Positions 17,038 to 25,637 are shown, counted from the first letter of the stretch. The stretch is 64,000 bases of DNA from Nesterenkonia sedimenti (GCF_012641515.1 NZ_JABAHY010000001.1:496001-560000); one strand, 5' to 3'. A program made the numbers and translations. Notes: generated by a model not told the origin, from the sequence alone.

Positions 17038-17705
17038 ACCTGTTCTCTTTCATCAGAGAACGACGACGCCGGCTGGATAGTGGAGGTCAACCCCACCGGC
17101 TGTCTGGCTGCGCTGGGTGAGATGTCATGGAAATTGGTGACGATATGGTCGATGAAGCCGTAGTCCTTGGCTGCCTCTGCGTTGTTCCAGCGGTCCCGCA
17201 GGGAGTCTTCGAAGACTCTGTCCACCGGTTGGCCGGTGTCGGCTGCGATCAGTCCCAGGACGGTATCGCGCATATCGCGGAGTTCCCCGGCGGCCAGCTC
17301 TACATCGGCCGCTGTGCCGCCGATTCCTGAGGATCCCTGATGCAGCAGGATCTTCGAATGGGGCAGGCCATAGCGGTGACCGGGTTCTCCCGCCGAGAGC
17401 AGGATTTGGCCTGCGCTGGCGGCCATGCCCAGGGCGAGTGTGGAGACCCGGTTGGGGATGCTGCGCATGATGTCGCGGATGGCCAGCATGGCAGGCACCG
17501 ATCCGCCCGGGGAATTGATCCACAGCCAGATGCCCCGGGTTGGTTGGTCCGCGGCGAGGGTCAGCAGTTTGGACATCAGCCAGGCGCCGTTGTCGTCCTC
17601 CAGCACGGAGTCCAGCATCAGCACCCCACGGTGGGCCAGTTCCTCGCGCATCTGACCGGTGACATACTGCCCGGTGTTCTCTTCATTTCTGAGTTCTTCG
17701 CTCAT
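17034..17705 (-). CDS. clpP: ATP-dependent Clp protease proteolytic subunit (second, accessory-type ClpP)
   Basis: The 223-residue ClpP has its triad in place: S97 in GMAASAGQ, H122 in KILLHQ and D171 in SLRDRW. The GIWLWINSPGGSVPAM and LPHSKILLHQGSSGIGG segments are typical. ClpP forms tetradecameric chambers fed by Clp ATPases; actinobacteria usually need two different subunits. Here the partner encoded next in the operon is destroyed, so this subunit must act alone, pair with a ClpP from elsewhere, or be idle. Three tandem 15-bp repeats lie just upstream of its start. Confidence 0.92.
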   Translation of the reverse strand: MSEELRNEENTGQYVTGQMREELAHRGVLMLDSVLEDDNGAWLMSKLLTLAADQPTRGIWLWINSPGGSVPAMLAIRDIMRSIPNRVSTLALGMAASAGQILLSAGEPGHRYGLPHSKILLHQGSSGIGGTAADVELAAGELRDMRDTVLGLIAADTGQPVDRVFEDSLRDRWNNAEAAKDYGFIDHIVTNFHDISPSAARQPVGLTSTIQPASSFSDEREQV

Positions 17706-17740
17706 GCCCCCCAGTCTTGGCGGCAGAGAAAGAAACCGCG

Positions 17741-17785
17741 GGGTTAATCTGCCCTGGGTTGATCCGCTCTGGGTTGATCTGCTGT
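17741..17785. repeat. Three tandem 15-bp direct repeats upstream of clpP
   Basis: GGGTTAATCTGCCCT, GGGTTGATCCGCTCT and GGGTTGATCTGCTGT follow one another without gaps. They occupy the clpP upstream region between its start (17705) and the serpin stop (17792). Regular 15-bp spacing and partial conservation suit repeated binding sites for the lost Clp regulator. No function is proven. Confidence 0.7.
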
Positions 17786-17791
17786 GGGCAG

Positions 17792-19066
17792 CTACTCCCG
17801 GGTGGGGTCGTTGATCACGGCCATAAACAGCGGGAGGTTGGTCTCATCGTGGACGATGCGCAGGGTGTAGGGCCGGTCCACGGTCATCTCCACTGGTTCG
17901 GTCTCCTCCTCACCAGGTGCTGAGGAGACCATGCCGATCTCGGTGACCGCTGCCGCGACAGTGCCCTCCTCATCGATCGCCAGCACTGCCTGCTGATTGA
18001 CTGTCCCGACCCAAACCGGTCCCAGGGGACTGAGATCATCACCGGAGTAGATGGGACCCAACCCCTGGTCCTGGAGAACGCCGTCGAGAGCGGTATCAGT
18101 TCGGGCCTCCACCTTCGGCAGGGTCAGCTCCACCTCCGCAGTAGGCTCCTCGGCGAAGGCCTCATCCACTGCTGTCCAGTCCTCGGCGGTGAACTCCTCG
18201 GGGCTGTGCCCTTCGGCCGGCAGAACCACATCCATGGCGAAGCCCTCTGAATAAGGCAGACGAATGATCTGGGCGTCGTCGTACTCGGTGTAACGGACTG
18301 AACCGTAGTCATGACGCATCATCTCCGCCTCAACCTCCTCACCTGAATCGGTGGTGAAGGGCAGATCATCGGTGCGTTCGGGGTCGAAGGGCGCCCGCCA
18401 TTCGGCGGCAAAGAGCACCGCATTCTGCAGGGTGAAGAGCATTTCGGGGTCGGGAGCCTCGATGGCGGATTCCTCGATCAGTCCCCCGGTGTTCTCCGAG
18501 ACCCAGGAGTCCAGGAGCTCTTTGCTCTCTTCAGAGGCGAAATCGGTCTCCACGATCCCGGCGTCGAAATACTGCCCGAGGTTATTCAGAACTTCCTGAT
18601 CTGGTTCCTCTCCCTCCTGCATGACCAGCTGATTGGCCAGGTGGAGCACAGGGACCTCGGGGAGCTCGTCTTCTTCGACCACGCTGGGATCCCCGGCGTA
18701 CTCCCCCAGTGCTGCCTGCAGGGCGCTGAAGGCCTCGCGCCGGTCCTGGTCACTGGCCCCGAGGAAATCCGAAAGGGCTTCATCGGCGGGACCCTCTGCT
18801 CCTTCGGCCAACATGGCCAGGGCCAGGCTCAGCGAAGCCGGGGAGATCACCGTATTCTCACCTGGCTCGGAGTCCTGGCTCAGGATCTCTGTAGCAGTGG
18901 CCAGGGAGGCTGCCACGGCGTCGTCGATAGCTGTCGCCTCACTGAGGGCCACCGGTTGGTAGTCGACCTCGGCGGTAAGCTCCTGAGGTTCCTCGTCAGT
19001 ACTGCAGGAGGTCAGAATCAGGGCAGCGAGCACCCCGGCAGTGGCAGAAATCCGTGGAGGCTCCAT
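17792..19066 (-). CDS. Serpin (serine protease inhibitor), lipoprotein
   Basis: The 424-residue protein has a signal peptide ending in the lipobox LTSC (C21), so it should be anchored outside the membrane. The body shows the serpin order: VISPASLSLALAMLAEGA, LQNAVLFAAEWRAPFD, and the hinge AIDEEGTVAAAVTEIG followed by the C-terminal RPYTLRIVHDETNLPLFMAV. The small-residue hinge (EEGTVAAAVT) is that of an inhibitory serpin. Counting from it puts P1-P1' near Ser-Ala in MVSSAPG, which would suit elastase- or subtilisin-like targets. Serpins are sparse in bacteria. It follows the antiporter gene by nine bases. Confidence 0.93.
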   Translation of the reverse strand: MEPPRISATAGVLAALILTSCSTDEEPQELTAEVDYQPVALSEATAIDDAVAASLATATEILSQDSEPGENTVISPASLSLALAMLAEGAEGPADEALSDFLGASDQDRREAFSALQAALGEYAGDPSVVEEDELPEVPVLHLANQLVMQEGEEPDQEVLNNLGQYFDAGIVETDFASEESKELLDSWVSENTGGLIEESAIEAPDPEMLFTLQNAVLFAAEWRAPFDPERTDDLPFTTDSGEEVEAEMMRHDYGSVRYTEYDDAQIIRLPYSEGFAMDVVLPAEGHSPEEFTAEDWTAVDEAFAEEPTAEVELTLPKVEARTDTALDGVLQDQGLGPIYSGDDLSPLGPVWVGTVNQQAVLAIDEEGTVAAAVTEIGMVSSAPGEEETEPVEMTVDRPYTLRIVHDETNLPLFMAVINDPTRE

Positions 19067-19075
19067 GACCCGATA

Positions 19076-20254
19076 CTAGGTCATGCTGTGACTGGTTTCA
19101 GCTGCTTTCTGGGATTCGACTTTCCGTCTGCGGTGGTTGCGTCCCAATTCATAACCGGCCATCGCGGTGATCCAGACGGCACTGATCGGCAGGACGAACC
19201 AGAGCATGGCGGCGCTGAAGGGCCGCAGCGCGGTGTGATCCGCGGCGGCCAGGACGAGGTAGACCACATAGGCCACATACATCCCGAAGAGGACATAGCC
19301 CTCCCAGCGGGCGATGGCCTGGCCGGTGAATGCCAGGGGCAGCAGGACAAGTGCGACTGCGATCATCACCGGCAGATCGAAGTTGATGGCAGCCGATTCC
19401 ACCTGGACGCCGGTGGGCGAGATGAGACCGGTGAGCCCCAGGACACCGCCGATATTGAAGATATTTGAGCCCACGAGGTTACCCACGGCCATATCCCGTT
19501 CCCCGCGGACGGCGGCGATGACCGAGGTGGCCAGTTCGGGAAGGGAGGTTCCGATGGCCACGATGGTCAGGCCGATGATGAGGTCACTGACCCCTAGGGC
19601 TGCGGCGATATCGGTGGCTGCCCGCACCAGCAGCTGGGCGCCGAAGACCAGCATGGCCACACCGGCGCCGATGAGGATGACATCCACTGTGGTGGAGCGC
19701 AGTTTGGTGGCTCGTAGTTTTGCTGTGAGTTTCCCGGTGCCCTCGCTGAGCACCTCTTCGACGCCGAGCTGGGGGTCATCCCCTGCCTGTTTGCGGCGGC
19801 GGGAGTACCAGATGGTTCCGATGAGGTAGACCAGCAGGAGGCTGAACAGAACGATGCCGTCGACTGTGGAGAAGCTGCCATCGGCGGCCAGGATCAGCGC
19901 GAGCACCGAGAGCGCAATCATGAAGGGGATATCAGCCTTGATCAGCTGGACCCGGACCAGCAGGGCACCGAAGACGGCGGTGAGCCCCATGACGAAGAGA
20001 ATGTTGGCGATATTGGACCCCACCACATTGCCGACCGCCAGTCCCGGTGAGCCGCCGATGGCCGCTCCGAGGCTGACTGCCAATTCGGGGGCTGAGGTGG
20101 CGAAGGCGACGACGGTGAGACCGATGACCAGTGAGGAGAGGCCTACGGTCTTGCCCAGGGATGCCGCACCGCGGACCAGGGCTTCACCGCCGAAAACAAG
20201 AAGAACAAAACCGCTGATCAGCAAGAGGATGGTGGGGAGAGTCACCGCACCCAT
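19076..20254 (-). CDS. Calcium/sodium antiporter, CaCA superfamily (YrbG-like)
   Basis: The 392-residue membrane protein has two homologous halves, each with an alpha-repeat: FATSAPELAVSLGAAIGG with GNVVGSNIANIL, and GTSLPELATSVIAAVRGE with GNLVGSNIFNIGG. The acidic residues in PEL and the GSN motifs form the cation site. It exchanges Ca2+ for Na+ or H+ across the membrane. ATG 20254 was chosen because AGGAGG lies five bases upstream; a longer reading frame lacks one. The serpin gene follows on the same strand. Confidence 0.92.
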   Translation of the reverse strand: MGAVTLPTILLLISGFVLLVFGGEALVRGAASLGKTVGLSSLVIGLTVVAFATSAPELAVSLGAAIGGSPGLAVGNVVGSNIANILFVMGLTAVFGALLVRVQLIKADIPFMIALSVLALILAADGSFSTVDGIVLFSLLLVYLIGTIWYSRRRKQAGDDPQLGVEEVLSEGTGKLTAKLRATKLRSTTVDVILIGAGVAMLVFGAQLLVRAATDIAAALGVSDLIIGLTIVAIGTSLPELATSVIAAVRGERDMAVGNLVGSNIFNIGGVLGLTGLISPTGVQVESAAINFDLPVMIAVALVLLPLAFTGQAIARWEGYVLFGMYVAYVVYLVLAAADHTALRPFSAAMLWFVLPISAVWITAMAGYELGRNHRRRKVESQKAAETSHSMT

Positions 20255-20365
20255 GCTACCTCCTGCTATACGAAAGTTGACCTCCTGGCAGCCGGTGTTT
20301 CTGGCCACAATCCGGATAGGATGGCAGAGTCATTGCAGCCGCATACCGAACCTCAAGGAGCAATT

Positions 20366-20869
20366 GTGGCACTTGAAGCTGAAAAAGTGATTCCCCACTC
20401 GGTCGAGGCCATTGTGGAGGCATATGCCTCACGGGCTTTCCACGAACATCTGGCAGAGAAGGTCGGCTCCGAGCTGCAGAGCTTTGAGGTGACCCGTCAG
20501 GATGACGGTGGTCTGGTGATCAGCTCAGTGCAGGCCATGAGTGCGGACCGACTCCCCGATCTGGCTAAGAAGGTCATCAAGGGCACCGTGACAGTCAACA
20601 TCACCGATACGTGGAGCGCCCCCGATGCCGGAGGTTCCCGGCGTTCCGATACTGCGGTCAACGTTGAGCGCGCCCCGGTGAAGGCCACAGCCTCACAGAA
20701 CCTGCACGTCCGCGGCGAGGAGGAGACCCTCTCGACCGTGCGCGGAGATGTTGATGTGAAGGTTCCGCTGATCGGTAAGAAGCTCAAGGCCCAGGCCGAG
20801 CCTTATATGGCAAAGTTCGTGAACCTGCAGGCCAAAGAGGTCTCCAAGTTCATCAAGGGCCAGGCCTAG
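20366..20869 (+). CDS. DUF2505 family protein
   Basis: The 167-residue protein fits the actinobacterial DUF2505 family, which has a START/Bet-v1-like fold predicted to hold hydrophobic ligands: VIPHSVEAIVEAYASRAFHE, ITDTWSA, VRGDVDVKVPLIGKKLKAQA. The function is unknown. GTG 20366 was chosen because AAGGAG lies five bases upstream; the longer ATG reading frame has none. Its stop overlaps the convergent pth by four bases. Confidence 0.82.
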   Translation: MALEAEKVIPHSVEAIVEAYASRAFHEHLAEKVGSELQSFEVTRQDDGGLVISSVQAMSADRLPDLAKKVIKGTVTVNITDTWSAPDAGGSRRSDTAVNVERAPVKATASQNLHVRGEEETLSTVRGDVDVKVPLIGKKLKAQAEPYMAKFVNLQAKEVSKFIKGQA

Positions 20870-21444
20870 TGGAACTTATTTTGTGCCGTGGTGAGGTCCT
20901 CCAGCAGGATTGACTCCACGGCGTCGGCGGCTTTGCCGATCACCGCGGGCAGTTCCTCCTGCTCCTTGACGGAGAACTTCTGCAGGACATAGTCGGAGGT
21001 GTCCATCTGCCCCGGTGGTCGGCTGATGCCTACTCGCACACGGATATAGTCGCGGCTGCCGCTGAGGTGCTGGGTGATGGATTTCAGTCCGTTGTGTCCG
21101 CCCTCGGAGCCGCCGCGTTTGAGTTTGAGTCGGCCGAAGTCGATGTCCAGCTCATCGTGGACGACGATCAGCTGTTCGGCTGGGACTGAGAAGTAGTCCA
21201 TCACTTTCCGGATCGGCTTGCCGGAGGTGTTCATATACCCTTCAGAGATCGCAAAGATTGCCTTGGGGCCTCCGTCGCCGAGCCGGGCGCCGACAGCTTT
21301 GGCGCCGACTTTAGTGCGGGTGTAACTTGCGCCCATCCGGTCCAAGAGTTCGTCGAGGACCATCTGGCCGATATTGTGCCGAGTGTGCTGATAGCGGGCC
21401 CCAGGATTCCCGAGACCCGCTATCAGCCATGCGTTTTCTGCCAT
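20866..21444 (-). CDS. pth: Peptidyl-tRNA hydrolase
   Basis: The 192-residue enzyme frees tRNA from peptidyl-tRNA that has dropped off ribosomes. It has GLGNPGARYQHTRHNIG with the catalytic His, EGYMNTSG, and VVHDELDIDFGRLKLKRGGS followed by GGHNGLKSI, all diagnostic. Length is normal. It follows rplY on the same strand after 35 bases, the common glmU-prs-rplY-pth order. Its usual downstream neighbour mfd is displaced by about 17 kb. Confidence 0.97.
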   Translation of the reverse strand: MAENAWLIAGLGNPGARYQHTRHNIGQMVLDELLDRMGASYTRTKVGAKAVGARLGDGGPKAIFAISEGYMNTSGKPIRKVMDYFSVPAEQLIVVHDELDIDFGRLKLKRGGSEGGHNGLKSITQHLSGSRDYIRVRVGISRPPGQMDTSDYVLQKFSVKEQEELPAVIGKAADAVESILLEDLTTAQNKFH

Positions 21445-21479
21445 GCCGACCAGTGTACTGATCAGGCGGTGGCCAGTGC

Positions 21480-22133
21480 TTATTCGGAGTCGCCGGACTC
21501 CTCGTCGCCGGACTCCTCGGACTCGCCTGCGGCGGACTCTTCGCCCTCGCCCTCGGCCTCGGCGGCCTCTTCCTCGGTGTCCTCTTCGAGCTCCACTTCC
21601 TGCGGCTCGTAGATGGAGACGATCGGGGACTCGAGGTCGGTCAGGGCCAGCTCGGCACCCTTGGGCAGGATGAGCGCATCGGGCAGAGCGTTCTCGTCCA
21701 GGCCGGTGATGTCGATGCCGATGGACTCGGGCAGATTGAGGGCGTCGGCCTCGACCGGCACGGTGGGCTGGTCGAGCATGTACTCGTAGCCGTCTGCGGG
21801 GTCACCGGTGACCTCGACGGGCACGTCGACGACGATCTTCTCACCCTTGCGCACCGCCAGGAGGTCCAGGTGCACGATCCAGGGCTTGATGGGGTCGCGC
21901 TGGATGTCCTTGGGGACGACCATCTGCTCGTCGCCCTCGATGTCCAGGGTGATCAGAGCGTTGGGGTTACGCACGGCCAGGGCGGTCTCGTGACCGGGCA
22001 GCAGCACGTGGCGGGGGTCATCGCCGTGGCCGTAGATGACGGCGGGGATCTTGTCGGCGCGGCGTGCGCGGCGTGCGGAGCCCTTGCCGAATTCGGTGCG
22101 GGTCTCGGCCGCGATCTCAATCTTGTCAGCCAT
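21480..22133 (-). CDS. rplY: 50S ribosomal protein L25/general stress protein Ctc
   Basis: The 217-residue protein is the long Ctc form: an N-terminal 5S-rRNA-binding L25 domain (AAETRTEFGKGSARRARRAD, IPAVIYGHGDDP) and a C-terminal TL5-like domain (VEVTGDPADGYEYMLDQPTV). It ends in an acidic, repetitive tail (about 180-217) rich in E, S, G and D. The protein binds 5S rRNA in the large subunit. Its place between prs and pth is the conserved one. Confidence 0.96.
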   Translation of the reverse strand: MADKIEIAAETRTEFGKGSARRARRADKIPAVIYGHGDDPRHVLLPGHETALAVRNPNALITLDIEGDEQMVVPKDIQRDPIKPWIVHLDLLAVRKGEKIVVDVPVEVTGDPADGYEYMLDQPTVPVEADALNLPESIGIDITGLDENALPDALILPKGAELALTDLESPIVSIYEPQEVELEEDTEEEAAEAEGEGEESAAGESEESGDEESGDSE

Positions 22134-22235
22134 GATGTTCCTTTTGTCAGTGGTCGGTTATCGCCAGGCTGACAGAAGGAGAGAGAACGACGCCGGCAGC
22201 TTGCCTCGCCGTGAAAGTCTCGCCTCGTCGATTAC

Positions 22236-22255
22236 GGGGCAGCAGATGCCGCCCC
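22236..22255 (-). terminator. Imperfect hairpin between prs and rplY
   Basis: GGGGC-agcagatgcc-GCCCC pairs its five outer bases, and a further three bases inside can pair after one mismatch. It sits in the 155-base gap between prs and rplY. It may partly separate the two genes; the strength is uncertain and there is no T-run. Confidence 0.3.
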
Positions 22256-22288
22256 CTCGCCTGGGCACAAAGACTTACTATACCCGGT

Positions 22289-23269
22289 TCAGGCCTGGCC
22301 GTCGAAGAGGGTGGTGACCGAACCGTCGGTGAAGACCTCGCGGATGGCCCGGGCGAGCACTGGTGCGATGGAGAGCACGGTGAGCTGGTCGAAGCGTTTC
22401 TCGGGCGGGATCGGCAGGGTGTTGGTGACCACGATCTCCCGGGCCCCGGAGTTGGAGAGCTTCTCAGTGGCCGGCGGGGAGAGAATCGCGTGGGTGGCGG
22501 CGATGATGACATCCTTCGCCCCGGCGTCCTTGAGGATGGAGACCGCCCCGGCGATAGTCCCGCCGGTGTCGATCATGTCATCGATGAGCACGCAGGTGCG
22601 GCCTTCGATATCGCCGACGACCTGCTTGGACTCGGCCTTATTGGGCTGGGTGAGATCGCGGGTCTTATGCACGAAGGCAAGGGGCACACCACCGAGCCGG
22701 TCGGCCCAGCGCTCGGCCACCCGGACGCGTCCGGTATCCGGGGAGACCACTGTGACTTCCTCGCCGGCGACCTGTTCGTGAATGTAGTCGGCCAGCACCG
22801 GAACACCGAAGAGGTGGTCCACCGGACCGTCGAAGAAGCCCTGGATCTGGTCAGTGTGCAGGTCCACGCTCATAATCCGGTCTGCACCGGCGGCCTTATA
22901 GAGATCTGCGACCAGGCGGGCGGAGATGGGCTCGCGGCCACGGCCCTTCTTGTCCTGCCGTGCATAGGGGTAGAACGGCGAGACCACGGTGATCCGCTTG
23001 GCTGAGGCGCGCTTCATGGAGTCGATCATGATCAGCTGTTCCATCAGCCAGTTGTTCAGCGGAGCGGGATGGGACTGGAGCAGGAAGACGTCCTTACCGC
23101 GCACTGACTCGGAGGAGCGGACGTAGATCTCACCATTGGCGAAGTCGTATGCGCTCATCGGCAGCAGCTCGGTGCCGAGCTCGGAGACGATCTCCTGGGC
23201 CAGTTCGGTGTGCGCCCGCCCAGAGGCCACAACCATCGTCTTCTCGGTGCTCTGCCTGATTTCGTCCAT
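22289..23269 (-). CDS. prs: Ribose-phosphate pyrophosphokinase (PRPP synthetase)
   Basis: The 326-residue enzyme makes PRPP from ribose 5-phosphate and ATP for nucleotide, His and Trp synthesis. It shows FANGEIYVRSSESVRGKDVF, the flexible-loop/ATP region SPFYPYARQDKKGRGREPIS, the metal site VDLHTDQIQGFF, and the PRPP-binding loop VLIDDMIDTGGTIAGA. Length is standard for class I enzymes. It is 33 bases downstream of glmU. Confidence 0.97.
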   Translation of the reverse strand: MDEIRQSTEKTMVVASGRAHTELAQEIVSELGTELLPMSAYDFANGEIYVRSSESVRGKDVFLLQSHPAPLNNWLMEQLIMIDSMKRASAKRITVVSPFYPYARQDKKGRGREPISARLVADLYKAAGADRIMSVDLHTDQIQGFFDGPVDHLFGVPVLADYIHEQVAGEEVTVVSPDTGRVRVAERWADRLGGVPLAFVHKTRDLTQPNKAESKQVVGDIEGRTCVLIDDMIDTGGTIAGAVSILKDAGAKDVIIAATHAILSPPATEKLSNSGAREIVVTNTLPIPPEKRFDQLTVLSIAPVLARAIREVFTDGSVTTLFDGQA

Positions 23270-23302
23270 TCGGCGGGGTCCTCTTTCAGTCCGTTGCTGT
23301 GA

Positions 23303-24775
23303 TCACTCAGCGGTGTCGTCGTTTTTGGCTTTTTTCGCCGCTTCAGCTGCTGCTGAACCGGGACGTTTGTTCTCTACCCAGTCCTCGGAGTTGCGCTGGG
23401 GGGCTACCGAGAGCGCGAGGGCTCCCGGGGGCACATCCTTGCGGACTACCGCTCCGGCTCCGGTATAGGCGCCGTCGCCGACTTCCACTGGGGCGACGAA
23501 GACAGTATTGGAACTGGTGCGCACATGGGAGCCGATGACGGTGCGGTGCTTATTCTCGCCGTCGTAGTTTGCGGTGATGTTGCCGCAGCCGATATTGGTG
23601 TACTCACCGATTTCGGCATCCCCGGCGTAGCCGAGGTGGCTGAGCTTGGAGCCGCGGCCGATGGTGACGTTCTTGGTCTCGTAGAAGGCGCCGATCTTGC
23701 CCTCCTCCCCCAGGACTGTGCCAGGGCGGAGGTAGGTAAAGGGCCCGACCGTGGCATCGGCACCGATCCGGGCACCGGAGCCGTGGGTGCGGGTGACGGT
23801 GGCATTCTCCCCCACCACCACATCGGTGAGGGTGGTATCAGGACCGACGACGGCGCCGCATTCGACATGGGTGCGCCCGTGCAGCTGGGTGCCAGGCAGG
23901 ATGGTGGTGTCCTCTTCCAGGATCACTGTGGCGTCGATCCAGGTGGTGGCGGGGTCGATGACCGTGGTGCCGTGGCGCATCTGCCAGCGCACGATCCGCC
24001 GGTTGAGCTCAGCGCCCAGGGCTTGGAGCTGGATGCGGTCATTGGCGCCTTCGACCTGCCAGCGGTCCTTAGTGGAGACTGCGGCGACCCGGCGGCCTGC
24101 CGCCCGGGCGATGCCCAGCACATCGGTGAGGTATTTCTCCCCCTGGGCGTTATCGGTGGAGACCTCCGCCAGGGCCTCGGTGAGCACCTGGGCGTCGAAG
24201 GCGTAGATCCCGGAGTTGATCTCCTTGATCTCCTGCTGTTCGGCAGTGGCGTCCTTCTGCTCAACGATTCCGGTGACCGAGCCATCGGCATCGCGCAGAA
24301 TGCGTCCATAGCCGGTGGCGTCCTCGAGGATGGCGGTGAGCACGGTGACCGCATTGCCCTCGGTCTCGTGTGTGCTGACTAGTTTGCGCAGCAGATCGGT
24401 GGTCAGCAGCGGGACGTCACCATAGGTGACCACGACCGTGCCAGTTACCGGCAGGGCGTCCTGGGCGGCCAGCTGTTCGAGGCCGCATTCCACAGCCCGG
24501 CCGGTGCCGGGGACCTCATCCTGGTCAGCGATGGTGATATCCACATCATGCCTCTCACCCCAGGCGGTGATGTGATCGGCGACCTTCTCCCGCTGGTGGC
24601 GGACCACAGCGACGAGGTGTTCGGGGTCGAGGTCCCGGGCTGCACCGAGGGCATGGCCGATCATGGAGACCCCGCAGAGGGTGTGCAGGATCTTGGGGGT
24701 GCGGGATTTCATCCGGGTGCCGGCCCCCGCCGCCAGGACGATGACTGCTGCGGGACGTACAGCACTCTCAGACAC
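23303..24775 (-). CDS. glmU: Bifunctional GlmU: GlcNAc-1-P uridyltransferase / GlcN-1-P acetyltransferase
   Basis: The 490-residue enzyme makes UDP-GlcNAc for peptidoglycan and mycothiol. The N-terminal uridyltransferase has LAAGAGTRMKSRTPK and YGDVPLLT. The C-terminal left-handed beta-helix carries hexapeptide repeats and the acetyltransferase residues (YETKNVTIGRGSKLSHLGYAG region; GCGNITANYDGENKHRT). The C-terminus is Ala/Lys-rich. The start is GTG at 24775. tRNA-Gln lies just upstream on the same strand. Confidence 0.97.
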   Translation of the reverse strand: MSESAVRPAAVIVLAAGAGTRMKSRTPKILHTLCGVSMIGHALGAARDLDPEHLVAVVRHQREKVADHITAWGERHDVDITIADQDEVPGTGRAVECGLEQLAAQDALPVTGTVVVTYGDVPLLTTDLLRKLVSTHETEGNAVTVLTAILEDATGYGRILRDADGSVTGIVEQKDATAEQQEIKEINSGIYAFDAQVLTEALAEVSTDNAQGEKYLTDVLGIARAAGRRVAAVSTKDRWQVEGANDRIQLQALGAELNRRIVRWQMRHGTTVIDPATTWIDATVILEEDTTILPGTQLHGRTHVECGAVVGPDTTLTDVVVGENATVTRTHGSGARIGADATVGPFTYLRPGTVLGEEGKIGAFYETKNVTIGRGSKLSHLGYAGDAEIGEYTNIGCGNITANYDGENKHRTVIGSHVRTSSNTVFVAPVEVGDGAYTGAGAVVRKDVPPGALALSVAPQRNSEDWVENKRPGSAAAEAAKKAKNDDTAE

Positions 24776-24807
24776 GTAAACGCTCCTGCATGGTCAGTGT
24801 TATTCCG

Positions 24808-24878
24808 CTCCGCCACCAGGACTCGAACCTGGACTCACGGTACCAAAAACCGGTGTGCTGCCATTACACCATGGCGGA
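24808..24878 (-). tRNA. tRNA-Gln (anticodon TTG)
   Basis: The minus strand folds as a cloverleaf of 71 bases: acceptor arms TCCGCCA/TGGCGGA, a D arm with GTGTAATGGCAGCAC, an anticodon loop TTTTGGT with TTG at the anticodon, and a T arm CCAGG-TTCGAGT-CCTGG. The discriminator is G and CCA is not encoded. TTG reads CAA and CAG. It is a common neighbour of glmU in actinobacteria and marks the edge of the second accessory block. Confidence 0.95.
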
Positions 24879-24957
24879 ATATTCAGCCCCACTAGGGTAC
24901 CGCACACAGACTACCTGCGAGACGCGGTCTACAGAGCCACCCCAACGACCTATGTGA

Positions 24958-25037
24958 GCAACGAGCGATAGCGACGTTGCGACTTCAGGCGTGAAGTTCC
25001 GCGTTAGCGGAACGAGAGGCGAGCGGGGTTTCCCCGC
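24958..25037. repeat. Array of four adjacent hairpins between tRNA-Gln and the XRE gene
   Basis: Within 80 bases lie four perfect inverted repeats: GCAACG-N11-CGTTGC (24958-24980), ACTTCA-ggcg-TGAAGT (24982-24997), GTTCCGC-gtta-GCGGAAC (24996-25013) and GCGGGG-ttt-CCCCGC (25023-25037). No ORF with coding character covers them. They could be terminators for the XRE gene, a REP-like repeat or a structured RNA. The gap from 24879 to 25050 contains nothing else recognisable. Confidence 0.7.
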
Positions 25038-25050
25038 CGCCGGGACCAGC

Positions 25051-25581
25051 TCAGAACAGGTCCTTATGTTTGGTGAAGTGCTCCATTGCGGGGTGGCTGG
25101 GGCCGGTTCCGTAGGTGCTGAGGACCTCGGCAATCCGGGGGTAGTTGGCCGATAGCTGATCGGCGGCATCGCGCAGTTCTGCCCCGGAGGCCACTGCACG
25201 CAGCAGATTGCGGATACCGGCGACGACGGCGGCGTCGCTGGCTTGGTCTGCCATCAGCTGGGTGGTCCGCCCAATGGTGCCCTTGGAGTTCTTAATCTGC
25301 TCGAGCCGATCAGGCACATCATCGGCGCCGATCTGGCCGGAGGCCAGCTGGTCAGCGAGTTCGGTCAGCTGGTGCACCCTGGAGAGCACGGCGGGGTTGC
25401 CGATTTTGACCCGGTGGGCGCTGTTGAGCTGGGAAAGCATAGGCGCTGAGATCCCGAGGATCGCGGCCAGCCCGGCCTGGTTCAGACCGAAGGCCTGCCG
25501 GATCCGGTCGAAGGTCTCGTTCAGCGGCTCCCCATAGGCCGCCCGCTGGGCTTCCCTATTGGCCTCTACCGGGTCACTCAT
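25051..25581 (-). CDS. XRE-type helix-turn-helix DNA-binding protein
   Basis: From ATG 25581 the product is 176 residues. The helix-turn-helix is at about 25-60 (IRQAFGLNQAGLAAILGISA, then PMLSQLNSAHRVKIGNP). The rest is helical and may dimerise or bind a ligand: VHQLTELADQLASGQI and a second unit around VVAGIRNLLRAVASGAELRD. AAAGGAG precedes the start. It is divergent from the VWA gene cluster, and TTTGC-N4-GCAAA repeats lie in between, so it probably controls that cluster and itself. Confidence 0.82.
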   Translation of the reverse strand: MSDPVEANREAQRAAYGEPLNETFDRIRQAFGLNQAGLAAILGISAPMLSQLNSAHRVKIGNPAVLSRVHQLTELADQLASGQIGADDVPDRLEQIKNSKGTIGRTTQLMADQASDAAVVAGIRNLLRAVASGAELRDAADQLSANYPRIAEVLSTYGTGPSHPAMEHFTKHKDLF

Positions 25582-25637
25582 GATCAGATCACTCCTTTGC
25601 GAATCCTTTGCTGCCGTAAATCCTACACGCAATATGC

